A stretch of DNA of 64,000 nucleotides from an uncultured Sphingomonas sp. (GCA_913776255.1 CAJYLV010000029.1:1-64000); one strand, 5' to 3'. Counted from the first letter of the stretch, positions 41,901 through 49,556 are shown. Numbers and translations: made by a program. The notes: generated from the sequence alone by a model not told the origin.

Positions 41901-41934
41901 CCAGATCGTCGTCGGCGCGACCGTCAACTTCTGA
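38914..41934 (+). CDS. TonB-dependent outer-membrane receptor
   Basis: A 1006-residue TonB-dependent transporter. Signal peptide (VTALAGALVLAAPAFA), TonB-box-like GEVVVTGSRIQRPN, plug with SVTAQDIRAQAPLNVEEVLNRLPQVA, RSLGFERTLVLIDGKRL, VDVLTGGASSVYGSDAVAGVVNFILR, and a long barrel ending VVGATVNF. Several loop cysteines (for example LLCPDNSCTI) suggest disulfides in extracellular loops. GGGAG lies six bases before the start. Of a different plug subtype from the receptor at 26554, it probably takes a different substrate such as peptides, glycopeptides or larger glycans. It is divergent from the aspartylglucosaminidase gene. Confidence 0.93.
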   Translation: MSFLSHSVSVTALAGALVLAAPAFAQQAAPGDGDAAAQRSAAIGSEPVETPAATGEVVVTGSRIQRPNVASAAPITSVTAQDIRAQAPLNVEEVLNRLPQVAPDSQQNYQDSDGRQRIKLRSLGFERTLVLIDGKRLGTQNGQDTGIIPPSLLERVDVLTGGASSVYGSDAVAGVVNFILRPSFDGIRLDANYSFYNHQNKGTTAGDVARGAGITPLRGLTNDGGRSDLTLTAGKKLFDDKLSLMGFVNYRQANFVPYNARSTSACEVQQPVADGPLSCTTTSYAPGGYVRPAVTGGPEYINNSDGTRTFVPFGQSNAAFDRRGYPLQRDMERVNAGGFATLTLAPEAELYGSAIWFKDTSYNRYPTRVLNSGTYGSAPYQVNCDNPFLSGSQAAALCGAAAGTAALAPIDIGYRFDNLPYTLDQYVNRGIRATAGVRGKVGTAWTYDVGGVFARNQQDVAFGDIPDVTRVNNSLNVVNVNGAPTCASVVNGTDPNCIPFDAFSAGNDGSVMSYLLAGNRARTRGVGTLWDVTANMTGDLGNYGVTSPFANDGVAIALGAEYRKDSYRSTANGAYRALYSGTDFDASQDVWESNIEVQAPLVQEKPFAHLLQANGGYRVSKYSSSPDTFSTWKLEGLWAPVRDLTLRASFNKAQRAPTVIEIRQATNIGFSRQGGARGDFCAPTRNADGSLGAPVASIDVCRATGLSDALYGSPTLLCPDNSCTIRSGGFSADPETAYTQTYGFVARPRFVPGLTFSVDYYRIKIDNSLGYNDDNYYLDGCLRSGGDPFFCSGIVRDANGTLYAAAGSNPTSGFIRAGTTNYYRSIARGLDFQAQYTLDAGGAGRFDWGFTGSLTTFAGGQDSPIQPERNCAGYYGNGCGQLIPKWSHGLRTTWTSVDKLFNASLNWRHVGSLTNANNSGDAAIGGTPDREQATYYRIGAQDYFDLALTFNITQQVALRLIANNLLDRVAPFVPNSYNISLARNNTIPQRYDPLGRQIVVGATVNF

Positions 41935-41947
41935 GGGCAACAATAAA

Positions 41948-41969
41948 GGCCGCGGGGCGACCCGCGGCC
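41948..41969 (+). terminator. Hairpin after the second receptor
   Basis: GGCCGCGGG / CCCGCGGCC, a perfect nine-base stem with a GCGA loop, 13 bases after the receptor stop. The following TCCTGCTTCGTT is only moderately T-rich, so termination strength is uncertain. Confidence 0.65.
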
Positions 41970-42027
41970 TCCTGCTTCGTTCGCGTCGTCACCGGGCAGC
42001 GCCCGCGATGACCGGCGACGGCAGCTC

Positions 42028-42129
42028 CTACCGCTGTGGCGCGCGACGGGCGAGAACCACGACCATCGCCAGCGTGCACAGGGCACCGACAGCGCCGACA
42101 CCGATCACCAAGATGCTTGGTACGTCCAT
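42028..42129 (-). CDS. Small single-span membrane protein, 33 residues
   Basis: An ATG at 42129 preceded by GGGAGAGG opens a 33-residue frame: MDVPSILVIGVGAVGALC, then TLAMVVVLARRAPQR. It is one hydrophobic helix (about residues 5-26) with a basic tail, the layout of an inner-membrane microprotein with its C terminus inside. It is not similar to anything I can name. Support comes from the strong ribosome binding site and clean membrane-helix composition; the short length leaves doubt. Confidence 0.5.
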   Translation of the reverse strand: MDVPSILVIGVGAVGALCTLAMVVVLARRAPQR

Positions 42130-42243
42130 TATCCTCTCCCTGCCGCATCGTGGCGGCTTTTCGTTTTGTGCGCGAGAGAGTGAACGCAAGCCGGCGTCGC
42201 TGCAACCGTTAACTCAGTCTTGTATCATTATAGCGGGTCGCTG

Positions 42244-42516
42244 CTATTCGAGGTCGCTCTCGCTGACGATAATCGGCTGCGCGTCGGCGTTGCGCGCCAG
42301 CGCCGACAGTGCCGCATCGACGATCGTGTCCGAGAAGCGGTTGAACATGTCGATCGCGTCGCCATCGGGCGCGTCGCCGCTCAGCGCCTCCAGCACGTCA
42401 TACTGGACGGCGAACTCATATTCGTCGCCATCGGCCTCGCCGCTGAACTCCACCTGGCGCTCGTCGATATTGTCGAGCAGCGTGGCCATATCGATCTCGA
42501 GCCGGTCGATCGCCAT
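42244..42516 (-). CDS. DUF1488-like protein
   Basis: A 90-residue acidic protein. The sequence VEFSGEADGDEYEFAVQYDVLEALSG and the final PIIVSESDL match the pattern of DUF1488, small proteins of unknown function common in proteobacteria. There is no signal or membrane segment. AAAGGA lies seven bases before the start. It stands alone, divergent from the lipoprotein gene at 42730 across about 210 bases with nothing I can identify. Confidence 0.72.
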   Translation of the reverse strand: MAIDRLEIDMATLLDNIDERQVEFSGEADGDEYEFAVQYDVLEALSGDAPDGDAIDMFNRFSDTIVDAALSALARNADAQPIIVSESDLE

Positions 42517-42729
42517 CCATTCGTCCTTTCGCTGTGGTCAGCAGCCAAAAACCGCAGGCGCAGCGATGTTCCACACGCGCGCCGCGATCCTCTTAACCAT
42601 ACTGGCGCACGCCGCGCACGCCCGGTCGCAGCGTGGATGGTCGGCGGCGCGGCGATCGATCAGCGATGATCGGCCAGGGGAGACGGGCGCAGCGGCTCTA
42701 GATCGCTGATGTCAGAGGGAGAAAGTTTC

Positions 42730-42978
42730 ATGCGTTATCGTTCGGTCATGCTCGCGGCGTGCGGCATGTTGATGTTGGGGGCCTGCGCCAAGAAGGCGCC
42801 GCCGGCACCGCCCCCTCCGCCGCCGCCGGGTGCGGTCGCCGGCAGCCATGCCGCGGATCGCGACGGCGATGGCATCGTCGACGGCTATTACACGTCCGAC
42901 GGCATCTATCATCCCTATGCGCCGCCGACGCCGCCCCCGCCGCCGCCCGCGCCGACGCGCCGCGGGGAACGGGGCTGA
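42730..42978 (+). CDS. Small proline-rich lipoprotein
   Basis: An 82-residue protein with a lipoprotein signal: MRYRSVMLAACGMLMLGAC, the LGAC lipobox placing the lipidated Cys at residue 19. The mature part has two polyproline runs flanking DRDGDGIVDGYYTSDGIYHPY, whose DxDGDG resembles a calcium-binding loop. The start at 42730 has AGGGAG eight bases upstream, better than the ATG at 42709. It lies just upstream of the L,D-transpeptidase and may be cell-wall related; no family is recognised. Confidence 0.72.
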   Translation: MRYRSVMLAACGMLMLGACAKKAPPAPPPPPPPGAVAGSHAADRDGDGIVDGYYTSDGIYHPYAPPTPPPPPPAPTRRGERG

Positions 42979-43028
42979 TCCTCCGCTCGACGGGAGGGCG
43001 GCGGTGCCGCTCTCCCCTTGCCGGACTG

Positions 43029-44408
43029 ATGATCGTGCTGGCGGTGGCCGCGTCCGCGGCGCCGACGCTGGCGGCTGCCCCGCGCACCGCGAAGACCAAG
43101 GCGACGGCCGCCAAGGCTGCCAGGCCGAAGGCGACGAAGGCCGGCGTCAGGAAGCGCCCGGCCGCAAAGCCGGCCAAAGCCGTCAAGTCGGCGGCCGATG
43201 TCGCGCGCGACCGCGCCGTCGCCGCCGCGATCCGCGCCGCGGCGGGCGGCTGGATGGCGCGCGTCTATGCACAGCGCAATTACGCCCCCCTGTGGGCGAG
43301 CGGCGGACGGATCGGCCCGGCCGCGGACACGCTGATCCGCTATCTGGGCGATGCCGATCTCGATAACCTGAACCGCAGTTCGTACGACGTCGACAAATTG
43401 CGCCGGCTGATCGACGCGGCGCGTGGCGGCGACCCGGCCCGGGTGGCGGCGGCGGAGCTGGCGCTGTCGGCCAGCTTCGTCGATTACGTCCGCGACCAGC
43501 GCAAGCCGCGCGACGTCGGGATGAAATGGGCCGACCCGGCGCTCAAGCCGAAACGTCCGAAGCCCGACGCGGTGCTGCGCGCCGCCACCTTCCCCAAATC
43601 CTTTACCGCCTATGTCAGGGACATGGGCTGGATGAGCCCGCGCTATGTCGAGCTGCGCGACGTATCGGCGCAGGCGCGCGCGGCCGGGATCGCGCCGGCG
43701 GCGCTGGTGCGGCTGCGGCGCAACCTCGATCGCGCGCGCCTGCTGCCCGGTCCCTGGACCCGTCACGTCGAGGTCGACGCCTCGTCGGGGCGCTTATGGT
43801 ATTACGAGGCGGGGGCGACCAAGGGCACGATGCGGGTGGTGGTCGGCACGCGCGAGACGCAGACGCCGATGCTCGCCGGCACGCTGCAATGGGCGATCCT
43901 CAACCCCTATTGGAACGTCCCCGACTATCTGGTGCGCAAGAACATCGCGCCGAAGGTGCTCGCCGGGCGCACGCTGGCGTCGCTGCACATGGAGGCGCTG
44001 AGCGACTGGACCGCCGCCGCCCGCCCGATGCCCGCCAGCGCGATCGACTGGCCGGCGGTGGCGGCGGGTAAGCGCGAGCTGCGGCTGCGTGAACTGCCGG
44101 GGCCGGCGAATTCGATGGGCAAGGTAAAATTCCTGTTCCCCAACGACGAGGGCATCTACCTCCACGACACGCCCAACCGCCCGTTGCTGCAAAAGGACGA
44201 CCGTCATTTCAGCAATGGCTGTATCCGGCTGGAGGACGCGCCCCGGCTAGGGCGCTGGCTGCTGGGCAGGCCGCTCGATCCGGGCAAGAAGCCCGAGCAG
44301 GCGGTGGCGCTGACCGCACCGACGCCGGTGTATCTGACCTATCTGACCGCAACGGGAGGCGCGCGCGGGCTGACGTTCCGCGACGACGTCTACGGTCGCG
44401 ATCGCTGA
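43029..44408 (+). CDS. L,D-transpeptidase, YcbB type
   Basis: Forms 3-3 cross-links in peptidoglycan. The 459-residue product from the ATG at 43029 begins with a hydrophobic export segment, then a Lys/Ala-rich stretch (about residues 20-60), a scaffold domain (YAQRNYAPLWASGGRIGPAADTLIRYL) and a YkuD catalytic domain with LWYYEAG, WNVPDYLVRKNIAPKVL, KFLFPNDEGIYLHDTPNR and the nucleophile Cys in HFSNGCIRLED. The start is unsure: no ribosome binding site is near 43029, and the preceding in-frame codons (LRSTGGRRCRSPLAGL) would make a better basic leader, though only a rare CTG could start it. Follows the lipoprotein closely. Confidence 0.88.
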   Translation: MIVLAVAASAAPTLAAAPRTAKTKATAAKAARPKATKAGVRKRPAAKPAKAVKSAADVARDRAVAAAIRAAAGGWMARVYAQRNYAPLWASGGRIGPAADTLIRYLGDADLDNLNRSSYDVDKLRRLIDAARGGDPARVAAAELALSASFVDYVRDQRKPRDVGMKWADPALKPKRPKPDAVLRAATFPKSFTAYVRDMGWMSPRYVELRDVSAQARAAGIAPAALVRLRRNLDRARLLPGPWTRHVEVDASSGRLWYYEAGATKGTMRVVVGTRETQTPMLAGTLQWAILNPYWNVPDYLVRKNIAPKVLAGRTLASLHMEALSDWTAAARPMPASAIDWPAVAAGKRELRLRELPGPANSMGKVKFLFPNDEGIYLHDTPNRPLLQKDDRHFSNGCIRLEDAPRLGRWLLGRPLDPGKKPEQAVALTAPTPVYLTYLTATGGARGLTFRDDVYGRDR

Positions 44409-44411
44409 CGA

Positions 44412-44957
44412 TCAGCGCCGCGCGGTCGGGTCGAGCGCCGGCACGCGGCGCGCGGCATCGGCCGGGTCGATGCCCGGGCGCGGCGCGGCGGGCAGCCGCT
44501 CGTCGCCGCGGATCGCGCGGCCGGCGCGCTGGATCGCCTCCACCAGTCGCGGATAGATGCCGCAACGGCAGATATTGGTGATCGCGGCGCGGATCGCGGC
44601 GTCGGACGGCATCGGATCACGTTGCAGCAGCGCGGCCGCGGCCATGGTGATGCCGGGGATGCAATAGCCGCATTGCGGCACGTTCTCGGCGATCAGCGCG
44701 AGCTGAACGGGGTGCGCGCGTTCGCGCGACAGCCCCTCGATGGTGGTGACGAACGTTCCCTCGACCGCGCGCAGCGCCACCTGACACGAACGCACCGCCT
44801 TGCCGTCGATGTCGACGGTACAGGCGCCGCAGCTGCCGGTGCCGCAGCCGTATTTGGTGCCGGTCAGGTTGGAGGCGTCGCGCAGCGCCCAGAGCAGCGG
44901 CGTGTCCGGGGCCATCCGGTATTCGACGGCCTCGTTGTTGACGGTCAGGCGGGTCAT
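44412..44957 (-). CDS. [2Fe-2S] subunit of a molybdenum hydroxylase
   Basis: The small electron-transfer subunit of xanthine/isoquinoline-oxidoreductase-type enzymes, 181 residues. It has the plant-ferredoxin cluster motif YGCGTGSCGACTVDIDGKAVRSC and the second cluster in PQCGYCIPG and CRCGIYPRL, so both clusters look intact. The C-terminal 25 residues are extra. The large molybdopterin subunit normally sits next to it, but the neighbours are an L,D-transpeptidase (convergent) and a PilZ protein, so this copy is an orphan here. No strong ribosome binding site is seen before the start. Confidence 0.9.
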   Translation of the reverse strand: MTRLTVNNEAVEYRMAPDTPLLWALRDASNLTGTKYGCGTGSCGACTVDIDGKAVRSCQVALRAVEGTFVTTIEGLSRERAHPVQLALIAENVPQCGYCIPGITMAAAALLQRDPMPSDAAIRAAITNICRCGIYPRLVEAIQRAGRAIRGDERLPAAPRPGIDPADAARRVPALDPTARR

Positions 44958-45040
44958 GTCGGGGCGTTATCGCGGCATTTAAGGCGCAACAAGCGCGAGC
45001 GTCCTGCTACGCGCCGCCGGGGCCGCTGGCCACGCGGCGC

Positions 45041-45397
45041 TTAGCCGTCGCGGCGGCGATAGGCGTGGTGGATGTTGTTGAACCAGCCCGCACTCACCTT
45101 GGCGCCGGCCGCGCCGCGGTCGCGTGGCTTGCGCGCCTCGGCAAGATCGATCGCGCCGCGCGTGAAATGCAGCCCCGCCAGCGTCGCCGACGTCCACATC
45201 ACCTCGGCGGGCAAGGCGGTCAGCGATCCCATCGTGACCTCCAGAAGATCGCCCTTCGTCAGTTCGCCCGGATTGTCGATGCACGCGCCGGTGACCGACA
45301 GGTTGCGGACGCGCGCCTCCACCGAGCGGTCGCGCTGGTCGATACGCGCATAGAGGATGACGCTGCTGCGCGGTTCGCGGGGCGGAGAATCGGACAT
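45041..45397 (-). CDS. PilZ-domain protein
   Basis: A 118-residue cytoplasmic protein. RSVEARVRNLSVTGACIDNPGELTKGDLLEVTMG fits the PilZ fold, with NLSVTG for the conserved (D/N)xSxxG loop. An upstream Arg-rich stretch (REPRSSVILYARI) stands where RxxxR is expected but does not keep the exact spacing, so cyclic di-GMP binding is possible, not certain. The C-terminal tail is basic. It is divergent from the bacteriophytochrome gene. Confidence 0.75.
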   Translation of the reverse strand: MSDSPPREPRSSVILYARIDQRDRSVEARVRNLSVTGACIDNPGELTKGDLLEVTMGSLTALPAEVMWTSATLAGLHFTRGAIDLAEARKPRDRGAAGAKVSAGWFNNIHHAYRRRDG

Positions 45398-45537
45398 CAG
45401 GCGGTCCCCTTAGCATGGGCATGGCAAACGGGCGGTTAAAAGTGCGACGTGCCCCGCGCCCGGCCAGCCATTGTTTAATCCCTTGATCTACGTAAGAACG
45501 GTTGCCAGCCGCCGCGCGCTTGTCATACTGCCGGTGG

Positions 45538-47670
45538 ATGGATCCGCAACCGGCGTCGCATGACGCGCTTCCTCCGGCGGTCAGTGCCCTCACGCCTTGC
45601 GATCGCGAGCCGATCCATCTGTCCGGGGCGGTCCAGCCACACGGGATCATGCTCGTCGCCGATCCGCGGTCGCTGCGCGTCGCTGCGGGTGCGGGGCCGA
45701 TCGAGGCGGTGCTGGGGGACGACTGGCTCGGCACCGATCTGTCGACGCTGCTGCGGCAGGACGTCACCGCACTCGCCGAGGCCGCGCCGGGGCCGGGCGG
45801 CACGATCCTGGGGACGCCGGTCGTCGGGCATGACGTGGCGCTGCACCGCGCTGGTCCGTGGCTGATCGCCGAGCTGGAGCCGAGCGAGGCGGAGCCGGGC
45901 GGCGTCGCCGCGACGCTGGGGTGGCTCGACACGATCGCACTCGGCTTCGAGCGGGCGGGCACGCTGCGCACGCTGACCGATCGCGCCGTGGTCGCCTTTC
46001 GCGCGCTGACCGGGTTCGACCGCGTGATGATCTACCGCTTCCTCGACGACGAGGCGGGCTGCGTCGTCGCCGAGGACCGCGATCCGGCGCTGGGGTCGTT
46101 CCTTCACCATCACTTTCCGGCGAGCGACATCCCGCGGCAGGCGCGCGCCTTGTACGTCCGCAACCGCACGCGCGTGATCCCCGACGTCGGCTACACCCCG
46201 GCGCCGCTCCGCCCGGCGGGGTTCGAGCAGGTCGATCTCAGCGACGTCGCGGTCCGCAGCGTCTCGCCGGTGCACGTCGAATATCTGCGCAACATGGGCG
46301 TGCAGGCGTCGGCGTCGATCTCGATCGTCAAGGACGGGCTGTTATGGGGGCTGGTCGCCTGCCACAACCTGACCCCGCGGCTGATGCCGCGTAGCGTGCG
46401 CGCCGCCGCGGCGGCGATGGCCAGCGCACTCGCCCGCCAGATCCTCGCCAAGGAAGAGGCCGAGGCCTATCGCGTCCGCCTCGCGCTGCGCAGCGAGGAA
46501 GACGCGCTGCGGCCGCTGCTGCAGGAAGGCGAGCCGTTCCGCGTGCTGGCCGAGCGCGGCGACGAGTTGCGCCGGATGCTCGACGCCGACGGGCTGGTGC
46601 TCGTCCGCGATCGCACCGTCACCGCGAGCGGCGTTGCGCCGGCGGACGAGGATGCGCTCGACCTGCTGCGCTTCGCCGCGCTGCGCGAGGACGGCCCCGC
46701 GTTCGTCACCCGCGAACTGGCGGCCGTATGGCCCGGGGCGGGGGCGTTCGGCCCGATCACCGGCGTGCTGGCGCTGCGGATCGACGACCGGCACACGCTG
46801 GCGTGGTTGCGCGTCGAGCAGATCGAGGAGATCGAATGGGCCGGTAATCCGCACAAGGCGGTCCCGCACGATCCCGATGCGACGCTGCACCCGCGTGCCT
46901 CGTTCGAATCGTGGCACGAAACGGTGCGCGGGCGCGCGCGGCGCTGGACGCTGGAGCAGATCGAGGGGGCGACCCGGCTGCGCCGCCTGCTGCGCGAGGC
47001 GCGCGCGTCGAACGAGTTGCGGCGGCTGAACAAGGAGCTGGAGCGGACCGGCGCGGAAAAGGACGCGCTGCTGGCGCAGAAGGACCTGCTGATGCGCGAG
47101 GTCGACCATCGCGTGCAGAACAGCCTGCAGCTCGTCTCGTCGTTCCTCGCGATCCAGGCGCGCGATGCCGGTCCGGGGGTGGTCGCCGACCAGCTGCGCG
47201 AGGCGCGCTCGCGGCTGTCGGCGGTCGCCTTGGTGCACCGGCGGCTGTACCGCGAGGACCAGATCGAGACGATCGATCTTAGCCGCTATCTGGGCGAGTT
47301 GCTCGACGACCTCAAGCAGTCGCTCGGCGAGGAATGGTCGCGGCACATGCTGCTGTCGATCGCGCCGGTGCTGATCCCGACCGACCGCGCGGTCAACATC
47401 GGGCTGATCGCCGCCGAGCTGGTCATCAACGCGACCAAATACGCCTATCCGGGGCAGTCGGGCGGGCCGATCGAGATCACGCTCGAACAATATCGCAATC
47501 GCTTGCGGCTGATCGTCGCCGATCAGGGCATCGGGAAGCGCGGCAATGGCGAGGGCTTCGGCAGCCGGATGATGCGCGCGGTGATCCAGCGCATCGACGG
47601 CGAGATGGACTATCTCGACAACGAACCGGGCCTGCGCGCGGTGCTGACCGCTCCGATCGAGGCGGCTTAG
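45538..47670 (+). CDS. bphP: Bacteriophytochrome histidine kinase
   Basis: A red/far-red light sensor kinase of 710 residues. The PAS domain carries the biliverdin-binding Cys near the N terminus (C21, TPCDREPIHLSGAVQPHG); the GAF domain has FDRVMIYRF and the FPASDIPRQAR motif; a PHY domain follows (about 310-485); then a HisKA_2-type dimerisation domain with the phospho-His in MREVDHRVQNSLQLVSSFL and an ATPase domain (IGLIAAELVINATKYAYP, VADQGIG). The start at 45538 is chosen because it places the Cys at the usual distance; its ribosome binding site is weak, and a TTG at 45502 is possible. It is convergent with the heme oxygenase that makes its chromophore. Confidence 0.93.
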   Translation: MDPQPASHDALPPAVSALTPCDREPIHLSGAVQPHGIMLVADPRSLRVAAGAGPIEAVLGDDWLGTDLSTLLRQDVTALAEAAPGPGGTILGTPVVGHDVALHRAGPWLIAELEPSEAEPGGVAATLGWLDTIALGFERAGTLRTLTDRAVVAFRALTGFDRVMIYRFLDDEAGCVVAEDRDPALGSFLHHHFPASDIPRQARALYVRNRTRVIPDVGYTPAPLRPAGFEQVDLSDVAVRSVSPVHVEYLRNMGVQASASISIVKDGLLWGLVACHNLTPRLMPRSVRAAAAAMASALARQILAKEEAEAYRVRLALRSEEDALRPLLQEGEPFRVLAERGDELRRMLDADGLVLVRDRTVTASGVAPADEDALDLLRFAALREDGPAFVTRELAAVWPGAGAFGPITGVLALRIDDRHTLAWLRVEQIEEIEWAGNPHKAVPHDPDATLHPRASFESWHETVRGRARRWTLEQIEGATRLRRLLREARASNELRRLNKELERTGAEKDALLAQKDLLMREVDHRVQNSLQLVSSFLAIQARDAGPGVVADQLREARSRLSAVALVHRRLYREDQIETIDLSRYLGELLDDLKQSLGEEWSRHMLLSIAPVLIPTDRAVNIGLIAAELVINATKYAYPGQSGGPIEITLEQYRNRLRLIVADQGIGKRGNGEGFGSRMMRAVIQRIDGEMDYLDNEPGLRAVLTAPIEAA

Positions 47671-47706
47671 CTCAAAGGTTGGTCGAGACGAAGCGGCCAT
47701 CCCAAT

Positions 47707-47783
47707 CGTCATTGCGAGCGTAGCGAAGCAATCCAGCGCGTCCTGGCCCGGCCCTGGATTGCTTCGCTGCGCTCGCAATGACG
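47707..47783. repeat. Palindromic intergenic repeat, family A
   Basis: CGTCATTGCGAGCG... returning as CTGGATTGCTTCGC and ending CTCGCAATGACG, about 77 bases. It fills the gap between the convergent bphP and heme oxygenase genes, where it could act as a bidirectional transcription stop. Confidence 0.85.
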
Positions 47784-47790
47784 GATGACG

Positions 47791-48318
47791 TCAGGCGGGC
47801 GACTCCACCTCCGCCGCCTCGGCATAGAGCGCGAAGGTCGCCAGCGCGCCCGCGATCATCCGGGCCGTCCAGTCGCTATCCTCGCCAACTGCGGCGGCGT
47901 CCAGCGCGGCGCGGATCGCGCGCCACTGGCCGGGCGCATGGACCGCGCCGAGGTAGCGTCCCGGCAGCGCGGGCGGGACCTGTCGCGCGAGCATCGCGCC
48001 CCCCAGCCGCGAACCCTCGACGACGTAGAGCACGCCCCATAGCGTCGCCGCATCGTCACCCGGCGCGAAGGGCAGGGGGGCGGGCACCGCGGCCCCCATG
48101 TCCGCCAGATCCGCCGCCAGCAAAGGCGCGCGCGTCGGCAGCGTCCGCGCGAACGGCAGCGCCGCCATCACCCGCTCCGCCGCGGGCAGCGCGCGGGCAT
48201 GCGCCAGCAGGAAGCGGCGATACGTCTCCGGCGACGCCAGATCGTGCGCGCCGAACGCGGCGTCGACCGCCTCGTGCGCGGCGCCGGTCGCGTCGCGCAG
48301 CATCGTCATCGCGGACAT
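47791..48318 (-). CDS. bphO: Heme oxygenase, biliverdin-producing
   Basis: Opens heme to biliverdin, the chromophore of the neighbouring bacteriophytochrome. The 175-residue protein has the N-terminal LRDATGAAHEAVDAAFG with the proximal His, LAHARALPAAERV and WGVLYVVEGSRLGGAML (the distal-helix glycine-rich motif). The start at 48318 gives a standard N terminus; ATGs at 48309 and 48303 are also possible. It starts five bases after the amidohydrolase stop and may be co-transcribed with it. Confidence 0.9.
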   Translation of the reverse strand: MSAMTMLRDATGAAHEAVDAAFGAHDLASPETYRRFLLAHARALPAAERVMAALPFARTLPTRAPLLAADLADMGAAVPAPLPFAPGDDAATLWGVLYVVEGSRLGGAMLARQVPPALPGRYLGAVHAPGQWRAIRAALDAAAVGEDSDWTARMIAGALATFALYAEAAEVESPA

Positions 48319-48323
48319 CGGCG

Positions 48324-49556
48324 TCAGTCCAGCCCGCGCTCCAGAAAGCGCTCCGCCACTGCGCAATGCATCGCCACGCCGGTGGCGAGCACATTCTCCT
48401 CGATCGTCATCCGCGTGTTGTGGAGCGGCGGGTTGGTGCGCCAGTCGCTGCCCGGCGCGGCGACCCCGACGAACGCCATCGCACCCGGCACCTCGCGCAG
48501 CACGTAGCTGAAGTCCTCGCCGCCCATCATCGGCGCGGGCATCGCGGTCCAGCCCGCGCCGCCCGGCACCTCCGACGACAGTTCGCGCAGCAACCGCGTC
48601 GCGCGCGCGTCGTTGACCGTCACCGGATAGCCCTCGTCGATCGTCGTCTCCGCGACGCAGCCGTGCGCGGCAGCGATCCCCTGTGCGATCTGGTGGAACG
48701 CCGCGCGCATCGCGGCGCGCGTCGCCTCCGACAGCGTGCGCAGCGTCCCCATCAGCTGCACTTCTTCGGGGATGATGTTGTGCGACGATCCGGCATGGAT
48801 CTGCGTCATCGTCAGCACCGCCGGATCGGCGACCGGCACGCGGCGCGCGACATGCTGTTGCAGCGCGGTGACGATCGCGCAGGCGACCGGGATCGGGTCG
48901 ATCGCCTCGTGCGGCATCGCGGCGTGGCCGCCCTTGCCGCGGATCGTCGCCAGCACCGTATCGGTCGAGGCGAGCATCGCGCCCTCGCGGCCCACGAACA
49001 TCCCCGCGGGCGCATTCGGGAGGATGTGCAGCGCGAACGCCGCTTCCGGTCGCGCGACGTCGAGCAGGCCGTCGGCGATCATGTGCCGCGCGCCGTGATG
49101 GCCTTCCTCGCCGGGCTGGAACATGAAGACGATCGTTCCCGCCAGTTCGGCGCGCCTAGCGCTCAGCGCCTTGGCGGCGCCGACCAGCATCGCGGTATGC
49201 GCGTCATGCCCGCAGGCGTGCATCTTGCCGGGAATGGTGGAGGCGAACGGCAGCCCGGTCTCCTCGCTCATCGGCAGCGCGTCCATGTCACCGCGCAACA
49301 GCACCGTGCGCCCGTTCGAGCCAGCGCCGCCGCTCCGCCCGCCGCGCAGGATCGCGACGAAGCCGGTGGTGCTGGTGCTGTCGTGGATCTCGAGCGGCAG
49401 TCCGGCGAGCGCCGCCTTCGCCTTGGCGGTGGTCAGCGGGCAGTGCAGCCCCACCTCGGGCTCGGCATGGATCGCCCGGCGCAGCGCGATGACGTCCGCC
49501 AGTTCGGCGGCGCCGATCGCGGTCCAGTCGGTTCGGGTGGCGAGCGTGCTGGTCAT
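48324..49556 (-). CDS. M20 family amidohydrolase
   Basis: A 410-residue metal-dependent aminoacylase/hippurate hydrolase-type enzyme: LRRAIHAEPEVGLHCPLT, LRGDMDALPMSEETGLPFAS, the metal motif HACGHDAHTAMLVGAAK, FMFQPGEEGHHGARHMI, HNIIPEEVQLMGTLR and the late PAPMMGGEDFSYVL. It lacks a signal peptide, so it is cytoplasmic. The substrate cannot be named: N-acyl amino acids or similar amides are typical. AAAGGAG lies six bases before the start. It is followed by bphO. Confidence 0.92.
   Translation of the reverse strand: MTSTLATRTDWTAIGAAELADVIALRRAIHAEPEVGLHCPLTTAKAKAALAGLPLEIHDSTSTTGFVAILRGGRSGGAGSNGRTVLLRGDMDALPMSEETGLPFASTIPGKMHACGHDAHTAMLVGAAKALSARRAELAGTIVFMFQPGEEGHHGARHMIADGLLDVARPEAAFALHILPNAPAGMFVGREGAMLASTDTVLATIRGKGGHAAMPHEAIDPIPVACAIVTALQQHVARRVPVADPAVLTMTQIHAGSSHNIIPEEVQLMGTLRTLSEATRAAMRAAFHQIAQGIAAAHGCVAETTIDEGYPVTVNDARATRLLRELSSEVPGGAGWTAMPAPMMGGEDFSYVLREVPGAMAFVGVAAPGSDWRTNPPLHNTRMTIEENVLATGVAMHCAVAERFLERGLD

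Noticed and set aside
12930..41934. Recent horizontal gain of the glycan locus
   Set aside because: Base composition looks like the flanks, and there are no integrase, tRNA junction or insertion sequence traces at the ends.
42759..43028. Upstream extension of the L,D-transpeptidase
   Set aside because: It overlaps the lipoprotein gene in another frame and reads as an Arg/Cys/His-rich shadow.
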